The notes beneath the pieces were generated by a model. It was not told the origin of the DNA. It did not search any database and worked only from the letters and a program-made list of their open reading frames with translations. From Loktanella sp. (GTDB lineage Bacteria > Pseudomonadota > Alphaproteobacteria > Rhodobacterales > Rhodobacteraceae): DNA of 64,000 nucleotides. Each line of letters starts with the position of its first letter. The first letter of the stretch is position 1. Shown one piece after another: positions 8,750 to 17,784 of this stretch. The stretch spans positions 1 through 64,000 of the forward strand of contig JAFPBO010000001.1 of NCBI GenBank assembly GCA_017390475.1, read 5' to 3'. A program made the translations under genes and the position numbers.

Positions 8750-9009
8750 CTGCCTCTCCTGTTCGCGGTTGAGTTGAGAGCAGGATGCACCCCTGATTGA
8801 TGCGATCAATAAGTGAATCAATTATGCATACAATAAACCTTAATGCATGTATAGAATGCTGACATTATAAGCGGGGCTAGATCGTGCGTGGACACATAAG
8901 TAGCAAATAATGATCATTGGCCGTGGAATTTTGCAGAATCGACTTGCAATTGAACTTTGCGACGGCGATGCATACAAATACAGTCAATGTGAAAATGCCG
9001 GAGCAAAAT
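8750..9009. promoter_or_regulatory. Divergent promoter of nit operon and MocR gene with repeated ATGCAT boxes
   Basis: 260 bases, clearly more AT-rich than the flanks. ATGCATACAATA begins at 8824, ATGCATGTATAG at 8843 (19 bases on) and ATGCATACAAATA at 8968, the last in the leader of the regulator. MocR/PdxR-type regulators typically bind direct repeats in the divergent promoter, so these are candidate operators. The repeats are seen directly; binding is inference. Confidence 0.45.
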
Positions 9010-10383
9010 ATGAAATCCTGGGTGCCCACCTTTGGCACAAGCGGCAAGCCGCGCTATCTGGAAATCGCGGATGCGATCGAACGTGACACCCAGAGTGGTA
9101 TGTTGTCAGCCGGTGACCGTCTGCCCCCGCAAAGACGTCTGGCCGAAGTCCTGGGGCTGGATTTCACAACCATCAGCCGCGCCTATACCGAAGCACAGTC
9201 GCGCGGGCTGGTCGAAAGCCATGTCGGGCGCGGCACCTTTGTCCGGGAACGGGCCGTCGCCACCGGCCCTGCCGCTGACCCGCGGCGTGCGCGCGAACAG
9301 GATCTGGCCATGAACCTCCCGCCGGAACCGGACGATCCGGCCCTACTTGCCGCCATGCGCGCCGGTCTGGAAACGGTTGGTGCCAATCTGGTGCCGCTGT
9401 TGCGGTATCAATCCGCCATCGGGTCCGAGATGGACCGCGCAGCCGCCCTTTCCTGGTTATCAATGCGCGGCATGGTGCCCAATCTGGACCGCATTGCCGT
9501 CACGCCCGGTGCCCATGCAACGATGGTGGCGGTGCTGCACACGCTTGCCTCGCCCGGCGATACGATCCTGTGCGAGGCGATCACCTATCCCGGTCTGCGT
9601 TCAATCGCTGCGCGGGCCGGACTTCATCTTGTTGGCCTGCCGGTTGATGGCGCTGGCATTTTGCCAGATGCGCTGTCTGACGCCATCCTCAAACATGAGC
9701 CCAAGGCGCTTTATCTGAACCCGACGCTGCACAATCCGACGACATTGACCATCCCGGCTGACCGCAGGATGGAGATCGCCGAAGTACTGCAGCGCTACCG
9801 CCTGCCGCTGATTGAGGATGACGCCTATGGATTCGTGCAGCCCAATGCACCTGCGCCATTTGCAACGCTGGTCCCCAATCTGACATGGCATATCGGCGGG
9901 CTTGCCAAATGTATTGGGGCTGGCTTGCGCCTTGCCTTTACCATCGCGCCGGACAGCCGATCATCTTATCAGCTGGCCCAAACCCTGCGGGTTGGCAATG
10001 TCATGGCATCACCATTGTCGATGGCGCTTGTCACACGCTGGATCGAGGATGGTACCGCAGACCGGATTTGCCGATTTATCCGTGCCGAAAGTGCCGCCCG
10101 GCAGGATATCGCGGAAAAGGTGCTGCACGGATTTGACTTTGATGCGGACAGGCACGCCTTCAATATCTGGCTAAAGTTGCCTGTCGGGGTCAGCCGGGCA
10201 GAGTTGATGGGGCGCATGAACGGACATGGAATTGGTCTGATGCCCTCTGATGCTTTTACTGTTCACGGCACACCTGATGAGCATGTGCGTATCTGCCTTG
10301 GCGGGCCAATCAGCAGGGAAGGGCTAAACAATGGCCTGTCCTTTCTCGCCAACAGCCTGAACGGCGAAAGCTGGTTGGGCTGA
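9010..10383 (+). CDS. MocR-type PLP-dependent transcription regulator, probable nit operon regulator
   Basis: 457 aa from ATG 9010, chosen because GGAG lies six bases upstream and it gives the usual MocR length; a longer frame from a TTG at 8917 would run through the putative operator. Residues ~10-80 are a GntR winged helix (IADAIERDTQSGMLSAGDRL, then LDFTTISRAYTEAQSRGLV). Residues ~110-457 form a class I aminotransferase-like domain, with the PLP lysine K300 in HIGGLAKCIGAGLRLAF. Such regulators sense PLP plus an amine or amino compound. Divergent placement next to nitB makes it the likely regulator of the nitrilase cluster; activator or repressor cannot be told. Confidence 0.88.
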   Translation: MKSWVPTFGTSGKPRYLEIADAIERDTQSGMLSAGDRLPPQRRLAEVLGLDFTTISRAYTEAQSRGLVESHVGRGTFVRERAVATGPAADPRRAREQDLAMNLPPEPDDPALLAAMRAGLETVGANLVPLLRYQSAIGSEMDRAAALSWLSMRGMVPNLDRIAVTPGAHATMVAVLHTLASPGDTILCEAITYPGLRSIAARAGLHLVGLPVDGAGILPDALSDAILKHEPKALYLNPTLHNPTTLTIPADRRMEIAEVLQRYRLPLIEDDAYGFVQPNAPAPFATLVPNLTWHIGGLAKCIGAGLRLAFTIAPDSRSSYQLAQTLRVGNVMASPLSMALVTRWIEDGTADRICRFIRAESAARQDIAEKVLHGFDFDADRHAFNIWLKLPVGVSRAELMGRMNGHGIGLMPSDAFTVHGTPDEHVRICLGGPISREGLNNGLSFLANSLNGESWLG

Positions 10384-10408
10384 AAGGCCGTATCAAGCTT
10401 CGCCCAGG

Positions 10409-12730
10409 TCAGGACCCACCAGGGCGTCGTTTCATGGCATCTGCTAAGGCGGATCCGAATGCACCCTGACTTTGCGCTTCGGTTGGACTTACCTTTCCGG
10501 ACTTGCTGGCCCGAGATGAACTTGGTGATGCAGCTTCGCGTGGCCGGGGTGAAGGGTCGGCACTGTTGTCCTTGCGCATGCTCAAGCCAATACGCTTGCG
10601 CGCAACGTCGATTTCGGTGACGCGCACACGCACGACATCACCTGCTTTCACCACCTCATGGGGGTCTTTGACAAACCGGTCGGCCAGTTGGCTGACATGC
10701 ACCAGCCCATCTTGATGCACGCCTATGTCGACAAACGCGCCGAAGGCCGCGACATTGGTGACTGTACCTTCCAGTGACATGCCGGGTTTGAGGTCGGTGA
10801 TACTGTCGATGCCTTCCGCAAAGGTTGCGGTCTTGAACGTCGGTCGCGGATCGCGTCCCGGCTTTTCCAGTTCTGTCAGAATATCACGCACCGTCGGCAG
10901 GCCGAAACTACCGTCGACAAACTGCTCCGCTTTCAGGTGCGATAGGGCGCTGCTATTCCCCATAATCTCGCGGATATCGCGCCCGCAGGCTTTTACGATT
11001 TCACGCGCAACCCCGTAAGCTTCGGGGTGAACCGATGACGCGTCGAGCGGCTCTGTCCCGCCTGTGATCCGCAAGAAACCGGCGCATTGTTGAAAAGCCT
11101 TGGGCCCAAGGCCCGCTACTTTCAGCAAAGCCTTGCGATTGGCAAAAGGTCCGTTCGCGTCGCGATGCGCCACTACGGCCTGTGCCAGCGATGGCCCAAG
11201 CCCCGCGATATGTGACAGTAAAGGTGCGGAAGCCATGTTGAGATCCACACCGACAGAGTTCACGGCATCTTCGACCACAGCGGCAAGGCTTTGGGCAAGA
11301 CGCCGCTGGTCGACATCATGCTGATATTGTCCAACACCAATGGCCTGTGGTTCGATTTTCACCAGTTCAGACAAAGGGTCCTGCAGGCGACGGGCGATGG
11401 ACACAGCCCCGCGAATGGACACATCGACATCGGGGAATTCTTGCGACGCCAGTTCAGATGCCGAATAGACCGAGGCACCAGCCTCGGATACGATGACCGG
11501 GGTAGGGCGGGTGCTGCCTGCCGGTAGACGCTTGATCACATCAGCCACCAGGCGTTCGGATTCCCGGCTTGCCGTGCCATTGCCAATGGCGATCAGCGCA
11601 ATACCATGTTTCCGGATCATCTGCGTCAGGGTGTTTTCGGCACCGCGCAGGTCCATACGCGGCTGGAAAGGATAGATCGTTGCTGTATCCAACAGTTTCC
11701 CTGTCTCATCCACCACAGCGATTTTGCAGCCGGTCCTGATCCCCGGATCAAGACCCAATGTCGCCCGCGCGCCAGCCGGTGCCGCCAGTAACAGATCGCG
11801 CAGGTTACGGGCGAACACGTCAATCGCGGCATCATGGGCGCGACGGCGCAGGTCGGTCATCAGGTCCATGAACATCGCCAGGCTAAGCTTGACGCTCCAC
11901 GCCCAATGCGCAACGCCACGCAGCCAGATGTCGCCCTTCGCTTCTCCGTTGATCCCGATTTCGGCGGCAATGATCCCGACCACGCGCGGCAGACCTGCCT
12001 CTGGTTCGGGCGCGATGTTGATGGTCACGATCTCTTCTTTCGAGGCGCGTAGGATGGCCAGTGCGCGGTGCGACGGAATGGTTGCCCAGCGTTCACTATG
12101 GGCAAAATAATCGGAAAACTTTGCGCCGATCTCTTCCTTTCCGGCGGACACCTGCGACGTGATCACCGCCTCTTTGTGCATGAATTCGCGCAAGCGGCCC
12201 AGCAGCGCGGCGTTTTCCCCAAGCTCTTCGACCAAGATATCACGTGCTCCGTTCAGCGCGTCTTTCTCGGTGGGAACCGCTTCACTAATGTATCCTTGTG
12301 CCAATGCGGCTGGGTCCGCGGTGCGGTCGGCCAGTATCGCCCGCAACAACGGCTCCAATCCATTTTCGCGGGCGATCATGGCTTTTGTGCGCCGCTTGGG
12401 CTTGAACGGCAGATAAAGGTCTTCGAGGACAGATTTGGTGTCCGCAGACGCAATCGCGCGGGCCAGCATGTCGGTCAGCTTCCCCTGCGATGTAATCTCG
12501 GCGACGATGCTGGCACGGCGCTTTTCGAGATCGCGCAGATAATCCAGTCGCTCGGCCAGTTTGCGCAATTGCGTGTCGTCAAGCCCACCTGTCGCCTCTT
12601 TGCGATAACGCGCAATAAAAGGCACGGTATCGCCACCGTCAAGCAATGCGACCGTCGCTGTGACCTGATCAGGGCGCGCACCGATGTCGGTTGCGATTGT
12701 GCGGGCGATACGATCTGCGATGGCAGTCAT
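10409..12730 (-). CDS. tex: Tex-family S1 RNA-binding transcription accessory protein
   Basis: 773 aa from ATG 12730 (AAGGAA eight bases upstream); an in-frame extension to 12778 is less likely. The order is Tex-typical. An N-terminal helical domain holds DTVPFIARYRKEATGGLDD (residues ~30-50). A YqgF/RuvC-like domain holds LGLDPGIRTGCKIAVVDETG (~325-345). Helix-hairpin-helix repeats follow (GLGPSLAQAVVAHRDANGPF, ~490). A C-terminal S1 domain lies at ~640-715 (EGTVTNVAAFGAFVDIGVHQ) with a basic, low-complexity tail. It is a conserved cytoplasmic nucleic-acid-binding protein implicated in transcription and RNA turnover. It converges with the MocR gene, with 25 bases between the stops. Confidence 0.96.
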   Translation of the reverse strand: MTAIADRIARTIATDIGARPDQVTATVALLDGGDTVPFIARYRKEATGGLDDTQLRKLAERLDYLRDLEKRRASIVAEITSQGKLTDMLARAIASADTKSVLEDLYLPFKPKRRTKAMIARENGLEPLLRAILADRTADPAALAQGYISEAVPTEKDALNGARDILVEELGENAALLGRLREFMHKEAVITSQVSAGKEEIGAKFSDYFAHSERWATIPSHRALAILRASKEEIVTINIAPEPEAGLPRVVGIIAAEIGINGEAKGDIWLRGVAHWAWSVKLSLAMFMDLMTDLRRRAHDAAIDVFARNLRDLLLAAPAGARATLGLDPGIRTGCKIAVVDETGKLLDTATIYPFQPRMDLRGAENTLTQMIRKHGIALIAIGNGTASRESERLVADVIKRLPAGSTRPTPVIVSEAGASVYSASELASQEFPDVDVSIRGAVSIARRLQDPLSELVKIEPQAIGVGQYQHDVDQRRLAQSLAAVVEDAVNSVGVDLNMASAPLLSHIAGLGPSLAQAVVAHRDANGPFANRKALLKVAGLGPKAFQQCAGFLRITGGTEPLDASSVHPEAYGVAREIVKACGRDIREIMGNSSALSHLKAEQFVDGSFGLPTVRDILTELEKPGRDPRPTFKTATFAEGIDSITDLKPGMSLEGTVTNVAAFGAFVDIGVHQDGLVHVSQLADRFVKDPHEVVKAGDVVRVRVTEIDVARKRIGLSMRKDNSADPSPRPREAASPSSSRASKSGKVSPTEAQSQGAFGSALADAMKRRPGGS

Positions 12731-12912
12731 GGCTGGTTCCTTCATGGCTTCGGAGGGCCGTGATAACGGCACAGGCACCGGCCGCCAAGCCCAGTGATGT
12801 CAGAAACAAGCAACCAAGAGCGTTGCATCACTCGGGCTGTGCAAGGGTTAGGCTGCGTTCAGCCTACAACGGGTATCGTTTTGCGCGCCAGCGTATTGGT
12901 GCTGGCTGCTTG

Positions 12913-13803
12913 TCAACGCAATTTCTGCGCCAGAATTTCCATTGACACGTCCTGCACGTGTTTGGAAAAAATGGCCAGCATCCGTGGTCTTGACGGCTCT
13001 TTCAGAAAAGCCAGTGAAAAGCTGTGCTGCGGCGCGTTGGCGAAGGGCCGACATACCAGTCCATCACCAGAGGCCCCGCGCGCCAGAAGCGCGTTTGCAA
13101 TCGTTATCCCCAGCCCCTGACGCACGAAACTGCACGCTGCGCTCACGGCTTGCGTTTCGATGAACACCTCCATCCGCATCCCGGCATGCAGAAAGATCTG
13201 GTCAAGCTGCGCACGGAACGGTCGGTTGCGTCCCAACAGGATCAGATCTTCGTCGACCAGATCCCGGGGCGTGATCTGGTCTTTTGCGGCGAGCGGATGA
13301 TCGGACAGCAACACAACATCTGTGCCGACCGTGACCAGCGGCACGGTTTCAAGCGCGGGATGTTCCACCGGCGCTTTGACAAAGCCCAGGTCAACACGGC
13401 CTGACGCCACAGCAGCGATGACATCGTGGTAGGACATGATCTCGGCAACGATTTTCTGGCCGGGTCGTTCCAGCAGCAGGCGGCGCACGGCAGGCGCGAT
13501 AATCTGCGCGATAACCCCAGCAGGGGCCGCAATGCGCAAGGGCAGAGCGGTGCGGTCCACATTGCTGAGCAAGCCTTCGAAGCCCGCAAGGGTCCGGTCC
13601 ACATCGGGCAGGATCAGTTCCGCCACATCACGCGGGATCAGTCTACCATTGGCACGGGTAAACAGCCTTTCACCGGTGGCGGCCTCGAATTCAGACAGCA
13701 GGCGACTTACGGAAGGTTGCGAAACGCCCAGCATTCTGGCGGCTTCGACCGTAGAGCCGGTCTGCATGATGGCCTTGAAGGCACGGACATGACGCAGGTC
13801 CAT
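12913..13803 (-). CDS. LysR-family transcriptional regulator of the adjacent ABC operon
   Basis: 296 aa. The N-terminal helix-turn-helix is clear (GSTVEAARMLGVSQPSVSRLLSEFE, residues ~17-41). It is followed by a linker and a two-lobed effector domain (IAAPAGVIAQIIAPAVRRLL; VDLGFVKAPVEHPALE; GLGITIANALLARG). It is divergent from the oligopeptide-type ABC operon, with 135 bases between the starts, so it probably controls that operon. The ATG is immediately next to a CTATT-N9-AATAG inverted repeat. A hairpin (12849-12866, TAGGCTG/CAGCCTA) lies past its stop but has no T run, so it is not called a terminator. The inducer is unknown. Confidence 0.92.
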   Translation of the reverse strand: MDLRHVRAFKAIMQTGSTVEAARMLGVSQPSVSRLLSEFEAATGERLFTRANGRLIPRDVAELILPDVDRTLAGFEGLLSNVDRTALPLRIAAPAGVIAQIIAPAVRRLLLERPGQKIVAEIMSYHDVIAAVASGRVDLGFVKAPVEHPALETVPLVTVGTDVVLLSDHPLAAKDQITPRDLVDEDLILLGRNRPFRAQLDQIFLHAGMRMEVFIETQAVSAACSFVRQGLGITIANALLARGASGDGLVCRPFANAPQHSFSLAFLKEPSRPRMLAIFSKHVQDVSMEILAQKLR

Positions 13804-13822
13804 CTATTCACCTTACAAATAG
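13804..13822. promoter_or_regulatory. Candidate LysR operator in the lysR/opp intergenic region
   Basis: Inverted repeat CTATT-N9-AATAG directly upstream of the lysR ATG, containing a T-N11-A core of the kind LysR proteins bind. A single short palindrome of this size can occur by chance, so binding and autoregulation are inference from position. Confidence 0.3.
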
Positions 13823-13938
13823 GGTAATGAGAAAACATCATAAGATTGCAAGATAAATCAGAAAAGTCGATCCTTGATTCGAATGGGTGTGTCGGATCGT
13901 CTGGAGGGGCAGTCAGACCCAGCAATAGGAGAATCGCG

Positions 13939-14913
13939 TTGGTCTATGTCATCAGGCGTTTGTTGCAGGCAGTTTTTCTTGCCCTCGTCATGTCTTTTCT
14001 GGTCTTCACGGGGATTTTTGCGGTTGGCAATCCCGTCGATATCCTGATCTCACCCGAGGCGACGCAAGCCGAACGTGTCTTGTTGATCGCCCAACTTGGT
14101 TTGGACCGGCCGTTTCACGAGCAATATCTGATCTTTCTGGGCAATGTCCTGCAAGGCGACTTTGGCAACAGCTTTGTCTACAACAGGCCCGCGCTGGGCC
14201 TGATCCTAGAGCGGATGCCCGCGACTTTGGAATTAGCCTTTGCCGCGATCATGATTGCGGTTGTGCTGGGGATTCCGTTGGGCGTTTACGCCGGTCTGCG
14301 TCCGGGAACGCTGGGCAGCCAGACAGTGATGGCGGGGTCTATTCTGGGCTTTAGCGTGCCGAATTTCTGGCAGGCGATCATGCTGATCATGGTGTTTTCG
14401 GTCATGCTGGGCTGGTTCCCAGTTTCAGGCCGGGGCGAGGTTGGCGAATTTCTGGGTATCCGGTCCAGCCTGTTCACCCTCAACGGGCTGCAACATATTG
14501 CCTTGCCTGCGATCAATCTGGCGATTGGCCATCTGGCGCTGGTGATCCGTCTGGCGAGGTCGGGTACACGAGAGGTGCAGTCACAGGATTTCATTCGCTT
14601 TGCCCGTGCCAAGGGCCTGACAGAGCCGCGTATCGTGATCGTGCATCTGCTTCGCAATATCCTGATCCCGATTGTGACGTTGGTGGGCATGTCATTCGGC
14701 GGGCTGATCGCCTTTGCGGTGGTGACGGAATCGATCTTTGCGTGGCCCGGCATGGGCAAGCTGATCATCGACTCGATCAGGCAATTGGATCGCCCGGTCG
14801 TTGTTGCATATCTGATCGTGATCGTTGTGATCTTCATCATCCTCAATCTGCTGGTTGATCTGCTTTATTCGCTGATCGATCCGCGCATCCGGCTGGACGG
14901 GGCAAAGCAATGA
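13939..14913 (+). CDS. Oligopeptide/dipeptide-type ABC transporter permease (OppB/DppB)
   Basis: 324 aa inner-membrane permease. The start is read as TTG 13939 (VYVIRRLLQAVFLALVMSFL), because AGGAG precedes it by seven bases and OppB proteins begin this way; the ATG at 13846 would add 31 hydrophilic residues. About six transmembrane segments are seen. The periplasmic QLGLDRPFHEQYLIFLGNVL is typical of OppB. The cytoplasmic EAA loop reads DFIRFARAKGLTEPRIVIVH. First gene of a five-gene operon with ATGA overlaps throughout, divergent from lysR. Substrate class: peptides, opines or similar amide compounds. Confidence 0.93.
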   Translation: MVYVIRRLLQAVFLALVMSFLVFTGIFAVGNPVDILISPEATQAERVLLIAQLGLDRPFHEQYLIFLGNVLQGDFGNSFVYNRPALGLILERMPATLELAFAAIMIAVVLGIPLGVYAGLRPGTLGSQTVMAGSILGFSVPNFWQAIMLIMVFSVMLGWFPVSGRGEVGEFLGIRSSLFTLNGLQHIALPAINLAIGHLALVIRLARSGTREVQSQDFIRFARAKGLTEPRIVIVHLLRNILIPIVTLVGMSFGGLIAFAVVTESIFAWPGMGKLIIDSIRQLDRPVVVAYLIVIVVIFIILNLLVDLLYSLIDPRIRLDGAKQ

Positions 14914-15818
14914 CCGACGCGACCACCAACCCCGCCACATTGGCCCCGGAACGCCCGGTCTGGCGCATCATGCGCGATTTTCGCAAGAACCCGCTGGCGA
15001 TGGTTGGTCTGGCGATGCTGCTGGTGATCGTCACGGCGGCCTTACTGGCACCATGGATCACCCCGCAGGACCCCTATGATCTGCGCAGCCTCAGCATCAT
15101 GGACAGCCGCCTTGCGCCGGGCGAGGTCGGGTTTTCCGGCATATCATTCTGGCTTGGCACGGACGGGCAGGGGCGGGACATGTTCTCTGCTATTCTGTAC
15201 GGGCTGCGGATATCGCTGATGGTGGGGGTGATTGCCTGCACCACGGCGATGATCCTGGGGCTGACCTTAGGGTTGGTCGCGGCCTATTTCGGCGGCCGGA
15301 TCGATACATTGGTCATGCGTCTGGTTGACCTGCATTTGTCGTTTCCGCCCATTCTGGTGGCGCTGATCCTGCTGGCGGTGCTGGGGCGAGGGTTGGAAAA
15401 CATCATCTTTGCGCTGATCATCGTGCAATGGGCGACCTTTGCGCGGATGGCCCGCGCCACCGCGCTGTCCGAGCGTGGGCGCGAATATGTTGAGGCAGCG
15501 CAATCGTTGGGCTTGTCGCGCAGCCGCATCCTGTTCGGGCATCTGCTGCCGAACTGCCTGCCGCCCCTGATGGTGCTTTACACGGTCGAAATCGCCAGCG
15601 CGATCGCGCTGGAAGCAACCTTGTCCTTCCTCGGTGTCGGTCTGCCTGCGACGCAACCCAGCCTTGGCTTGCTGATCTCGAACGGATTTCAATTCGTCAT
15701 GTCGGGGCAATACTGGATCAGCGTTTTCCCCGGTGTCGCGCTTTTGCTGCTGATCGTGGCGATCAATCTGGTGGGCGACCGCCTGCGTGACGTGCTGAAC
15801 CCAAGGAACATCACATGA
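14910..15818 (+). CDS. Oligopeptide/dipeptide-type ABC transporter permease (OppC/DppC)
   Basis: 302 aa. A short cytoplasmic N-terminus with FRKNPLAMVGLAMLL leads into the first TM helix. The OppC N-domain (ALLAPWITPQDPYDLR, LGTDGQGRDMFSAILYGLRI) and the EAA loop REYVEAAQSLGLSRSRILFG are both present, followed by LEATLSFLGVGLPATQPSLG, a strong DppC hallmark. It overlaps oppB by four bases and the first ATPase gene by four. It would form the transmembrane channel heterodimer with the OppB-like protein. No unusual residues were seen. Confidence 0.94.
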   Translation: MTDATTNPATLAPERPVWRIMRDFRKNPLAMVGLAMLLVIVTAALLAPWITPQDPYDLRSLSIMDSRLAPGEVGFSGISFWLGTDGQGRDMFSAILYGLRISLMVGVIACTTAMILGLTLGLVAAYFGGRIDTLVMRLVDLHLSFPPILVALILLAVLGRGLENIIFALIIVQWATFARMARATALSERGREYVEAAQSLGLSRSRILFGHLLPNCLPPLMVLYTVEIASAIALEATLSFLGVGLPATQPSLGLLISNGFQFVMSGQYWISVFPGVALLLLIVAINLVGDRLRDVLNPRNIT

Positions 15819-16786
15819 GCTTGCTGCAAATCGACGATCTGCAAACCCATTTCTTCACCTCTGGTGGCGTGGTCAAGGCGGTGGACGGCGTCAGCTACAG
15901 CGTCGACCGGGGCAAGGTGCTGGCGGTGGTCGGCGAAAGCGGGTCGGGCAAATCGGTCACCGGCCTGTCGGTGATGGGGCTGATCGATGCACCGGGCAGG
16001 ATCGTCGGCGGGTCGATCAAATTCGACGGCCGCGAGATTGCCAATCTGCCTTCGCCCGAAATGCGCAAATTGCGCGGGGCACGGATCTCGATGATCTTTC
16101 AAGACCCGATGATGACGCTGAATCCGGTGCTGCGGGTCGATACGCAGATGGTCGAGACGATCCATGCCCACCGCGACATGTCGAAACCGGATGCATGGGC
16201 ATTGTGTCGTGATACTTTGGGCCGCGTTGGCATCCCCAGCCCGGATGAACGGATGCGCGCCTATCCCCATCAGTTTTCCGGTGGGATGCGCCAGCGCGTG
16301 GCGATTGCGATTGCCTTGCTGAACAAGCCCGATCTGATCATCGCTGATGAACCGACGACCGCGCTGGATGTCACCATACAGGCGCAGATCTTGCATCTTA
16401 TGCAAAAATTGGTGGAAGAGGATGGCACCGGCCTTGTCTGGATCACGCATGATCTGTCGGTTGTTGCAGGTTTCGCCGATGATGTAGCGGTCATGTATGC
16501 GGGCGAGATTGTCGAACAGGCGACGACCGACGCCCTGATCGCAGAGCCTCGTCATCCGTATTCACGCGGGCTGATCGGTTCGGTCCCGTCGCGTAACCGG
16601 CGCGGGGCGCGGCTGGCGCAAATTCCGGGCGGCGCACCGCCGGCGGTAAACCGGCCCAAAGGCTGCCGTTTCGCCACGCGCTGTAGCTATCGCACCGCCG
16701 GTTGCGACGCCCCCCAGGAATTGCGCAATCACGTCCGCTGCTGGCGTGCCGACGATCTGCCCGCATTCGACGAGGTGCTGGCATGA
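15815..16786 (+). CDS. Oligopeptide/dipeptide-type ABC transporter ATP-binding protein (OppD/DppD)
   Basis: 323 aa. Walker A is GESGSGKSV (residues ~43-51), the Q-loop lies in ISMIFQDPMMTLNPV, the ABC signature is FSGGMRQRVAIAIALL, Walker B is LIIADEPTTALD and the switch His is in WITHDLSVVAG. The C-terminal oligopeptide extension holds cysteines in CRFATRCSYRTAGCDAPQE, as expected for the Fe-S or Cys cluster of OppD/DppD. It pairs with the following OppF-like protein, and all neighbouring genes overlap. The substrate is inferred only from family. Confidence 0.95.
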   Translation: MSLLQIDDLQTHFFTSGGVVKAVDGVSYSVDRGKVLAVVGESGSGKSVTGLSVMGLIDAPGRIVGGSIKFDGREIANLPSPEMRKLRGARISMIFQDPMMTLNPVLRVDTQMVETIHAHRDMSKPDAWALCRDTLGRVGIPSPDERMRAYPHQFSGGMRQRVAIAIALLNKPDLIIADEPTTALDVTIQAQILHLMQKLVEEDGTGLVWITHDLSVVAGFADDVAVMYAGEIVEQATTDALIAEPRHPYSRGLIGSVPSRNRRGARLAQIPGGAPPAVNRPKGCRFATRCSYRTAGCDAPQELRNHVRCWRADDLPAFDEVLA

Positions 16787-17784
16787 GCGAACTTCTGACT
16801 CTTGATGGCGTCTCGAAACGCTTTTCCAAACCGCAGGATATCGCGGTTCGTCTGGCGCGGCGGCTGGGCGCGAGAATCCCCAATGAAACCGTCCATGCCG
16901 TCGATGATGTGACGCTTTCGGTCGCTGCGGGCGAGGTTGTGGGGCTGGTCGGTGAATCTGGTTGTGGAAAATCCACGCTTGGCCGGGTCGCGGCGGGCAT
17001 CCATGCGCCCAGTGACGGTCAGATCCTGTGGAACGGCAAGCCGGTCACCCGCGACCCGGCCGCGCGGCTGAAGGTGCAGATGGTGTTTCAGGACCCGATG
17101 TCATCGTTGAACCCGCGCCACCGGATCGACCGGATCATCAGCGAAGCGCCGCGTTTCCACGGCCAGATCACCGCGCGTGAGGCAGATGGTTTTGCGGCTG
17201 ACCTGTTGGAAAAGGTCGGGCTGGACCCCGATTTCCGGTCCCGCTATCCGCATCAGTTCTCGGGCGGTCAGCGCCAGAGGATCGCCATTGCCCGCGCACT
17301 GGCCGTGAAGCCAGAGATCATCGTGGCCGATGAATCCGTCAGCGCCTTAGATGTGTCGGTGCAGGCGCAGGTGCTGAACCTGTTCATGGATTTGCGCCGT
17401 GATCTGGGGCTGGCCTATCTGTTCATCAGCCATGATTTGGGCGTGGTCGAACATATCGCTGACCGTGTCGTGATCATGTATCTGGGCCGCGTCGTGGAAA
17501 CCGCCGCGACCGAAGAATTGTTCGCAGGCCCCCTGCATCCCTATGCTCAGGCCTTGCTGGATGAGGTGCCGCGCCTGACCAGAGGCAAGCGCCGATTCCA
17601 GCCGATCAAGGGGGAAATCCCCTCACCGCTCAACCCGCCATCGGGTTGCCATTTTCACCCCCGTTGCCCCTTGGCCGACGGGGAATGCCGCGCTTTGCGT
17701 CCTGCCTTACGGCAGATCGCACCCGGGCGCACAGTCGCTTGCCACAAGGTGGCAGGTCCACAACAGGGAGATATGCCACAATGA
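16783..17784 (+). CDS. Oligopeptide/dipeptide-type ABC transporter ATP-binding protein (OppF/DppF)
   Basis: 333 aa from ATG 16783, which overlaps the OppD stop; a longer frame upstream lies inside oppD. Walker A is GESGCGKSTLGR, the Q-loop is in VFQDPMSSLNPRH, the signature is FSGGQRQRIAIARALAV and Walker B is IIVADESVSALD (Ser in place of the usual Pro-Thr, as often in OppF). The C-terminal Cys-rich extension reads GCHFHPRCPLADGECRA. Near the N-terminus an insertion (KPQDIAVRLARRLGARIPNE) lengthens the strand before Walker A, common in OppF. The stop overlaps the ATG of the binding-protein gene. Confidence 0.94.
   Translation: MSELLTLDGVSKRFSKPQDIAVRLARRLGARIPNETVHAVDDVTLSVAAGEVVGLVGESGCGKSTLGRVAAGIHAPSDGQILWNGKPVTRDPAARLKVQMVFQDPMSSLNPRHRIDRIISEAPRFHGQITAREADGFAADLLEKVGLDPDFRSRYPHQFSGGQRQRIAIARALAVKPEIIVADESVSALDVSVQAQVLNLFMDLRRDLGLAYLFISHDLGVVEHIADRVVIMYLGRVVETAATEELFAGPLHPYAQALLDEVPRLTRGKRRFQPIKGEIPSPLNPPSGCHFHPRCPLADGECRALRPALRQIAPGRTVACHKVAGPQQGDMPQ

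Noticed and set aside
12849-12866. TAGGCTG/CAGCCTA hairpin between lysR and tex as a terminator
   Set aside because: Stem of seven pairs without a following T run.
13846-13938. N-terminal extension of the OppB-like permease from ATG 13846
   Set aside because: 31 hydrophilic residues not found in OppB; the TTG at 13939 has AGGAG at proper distance.
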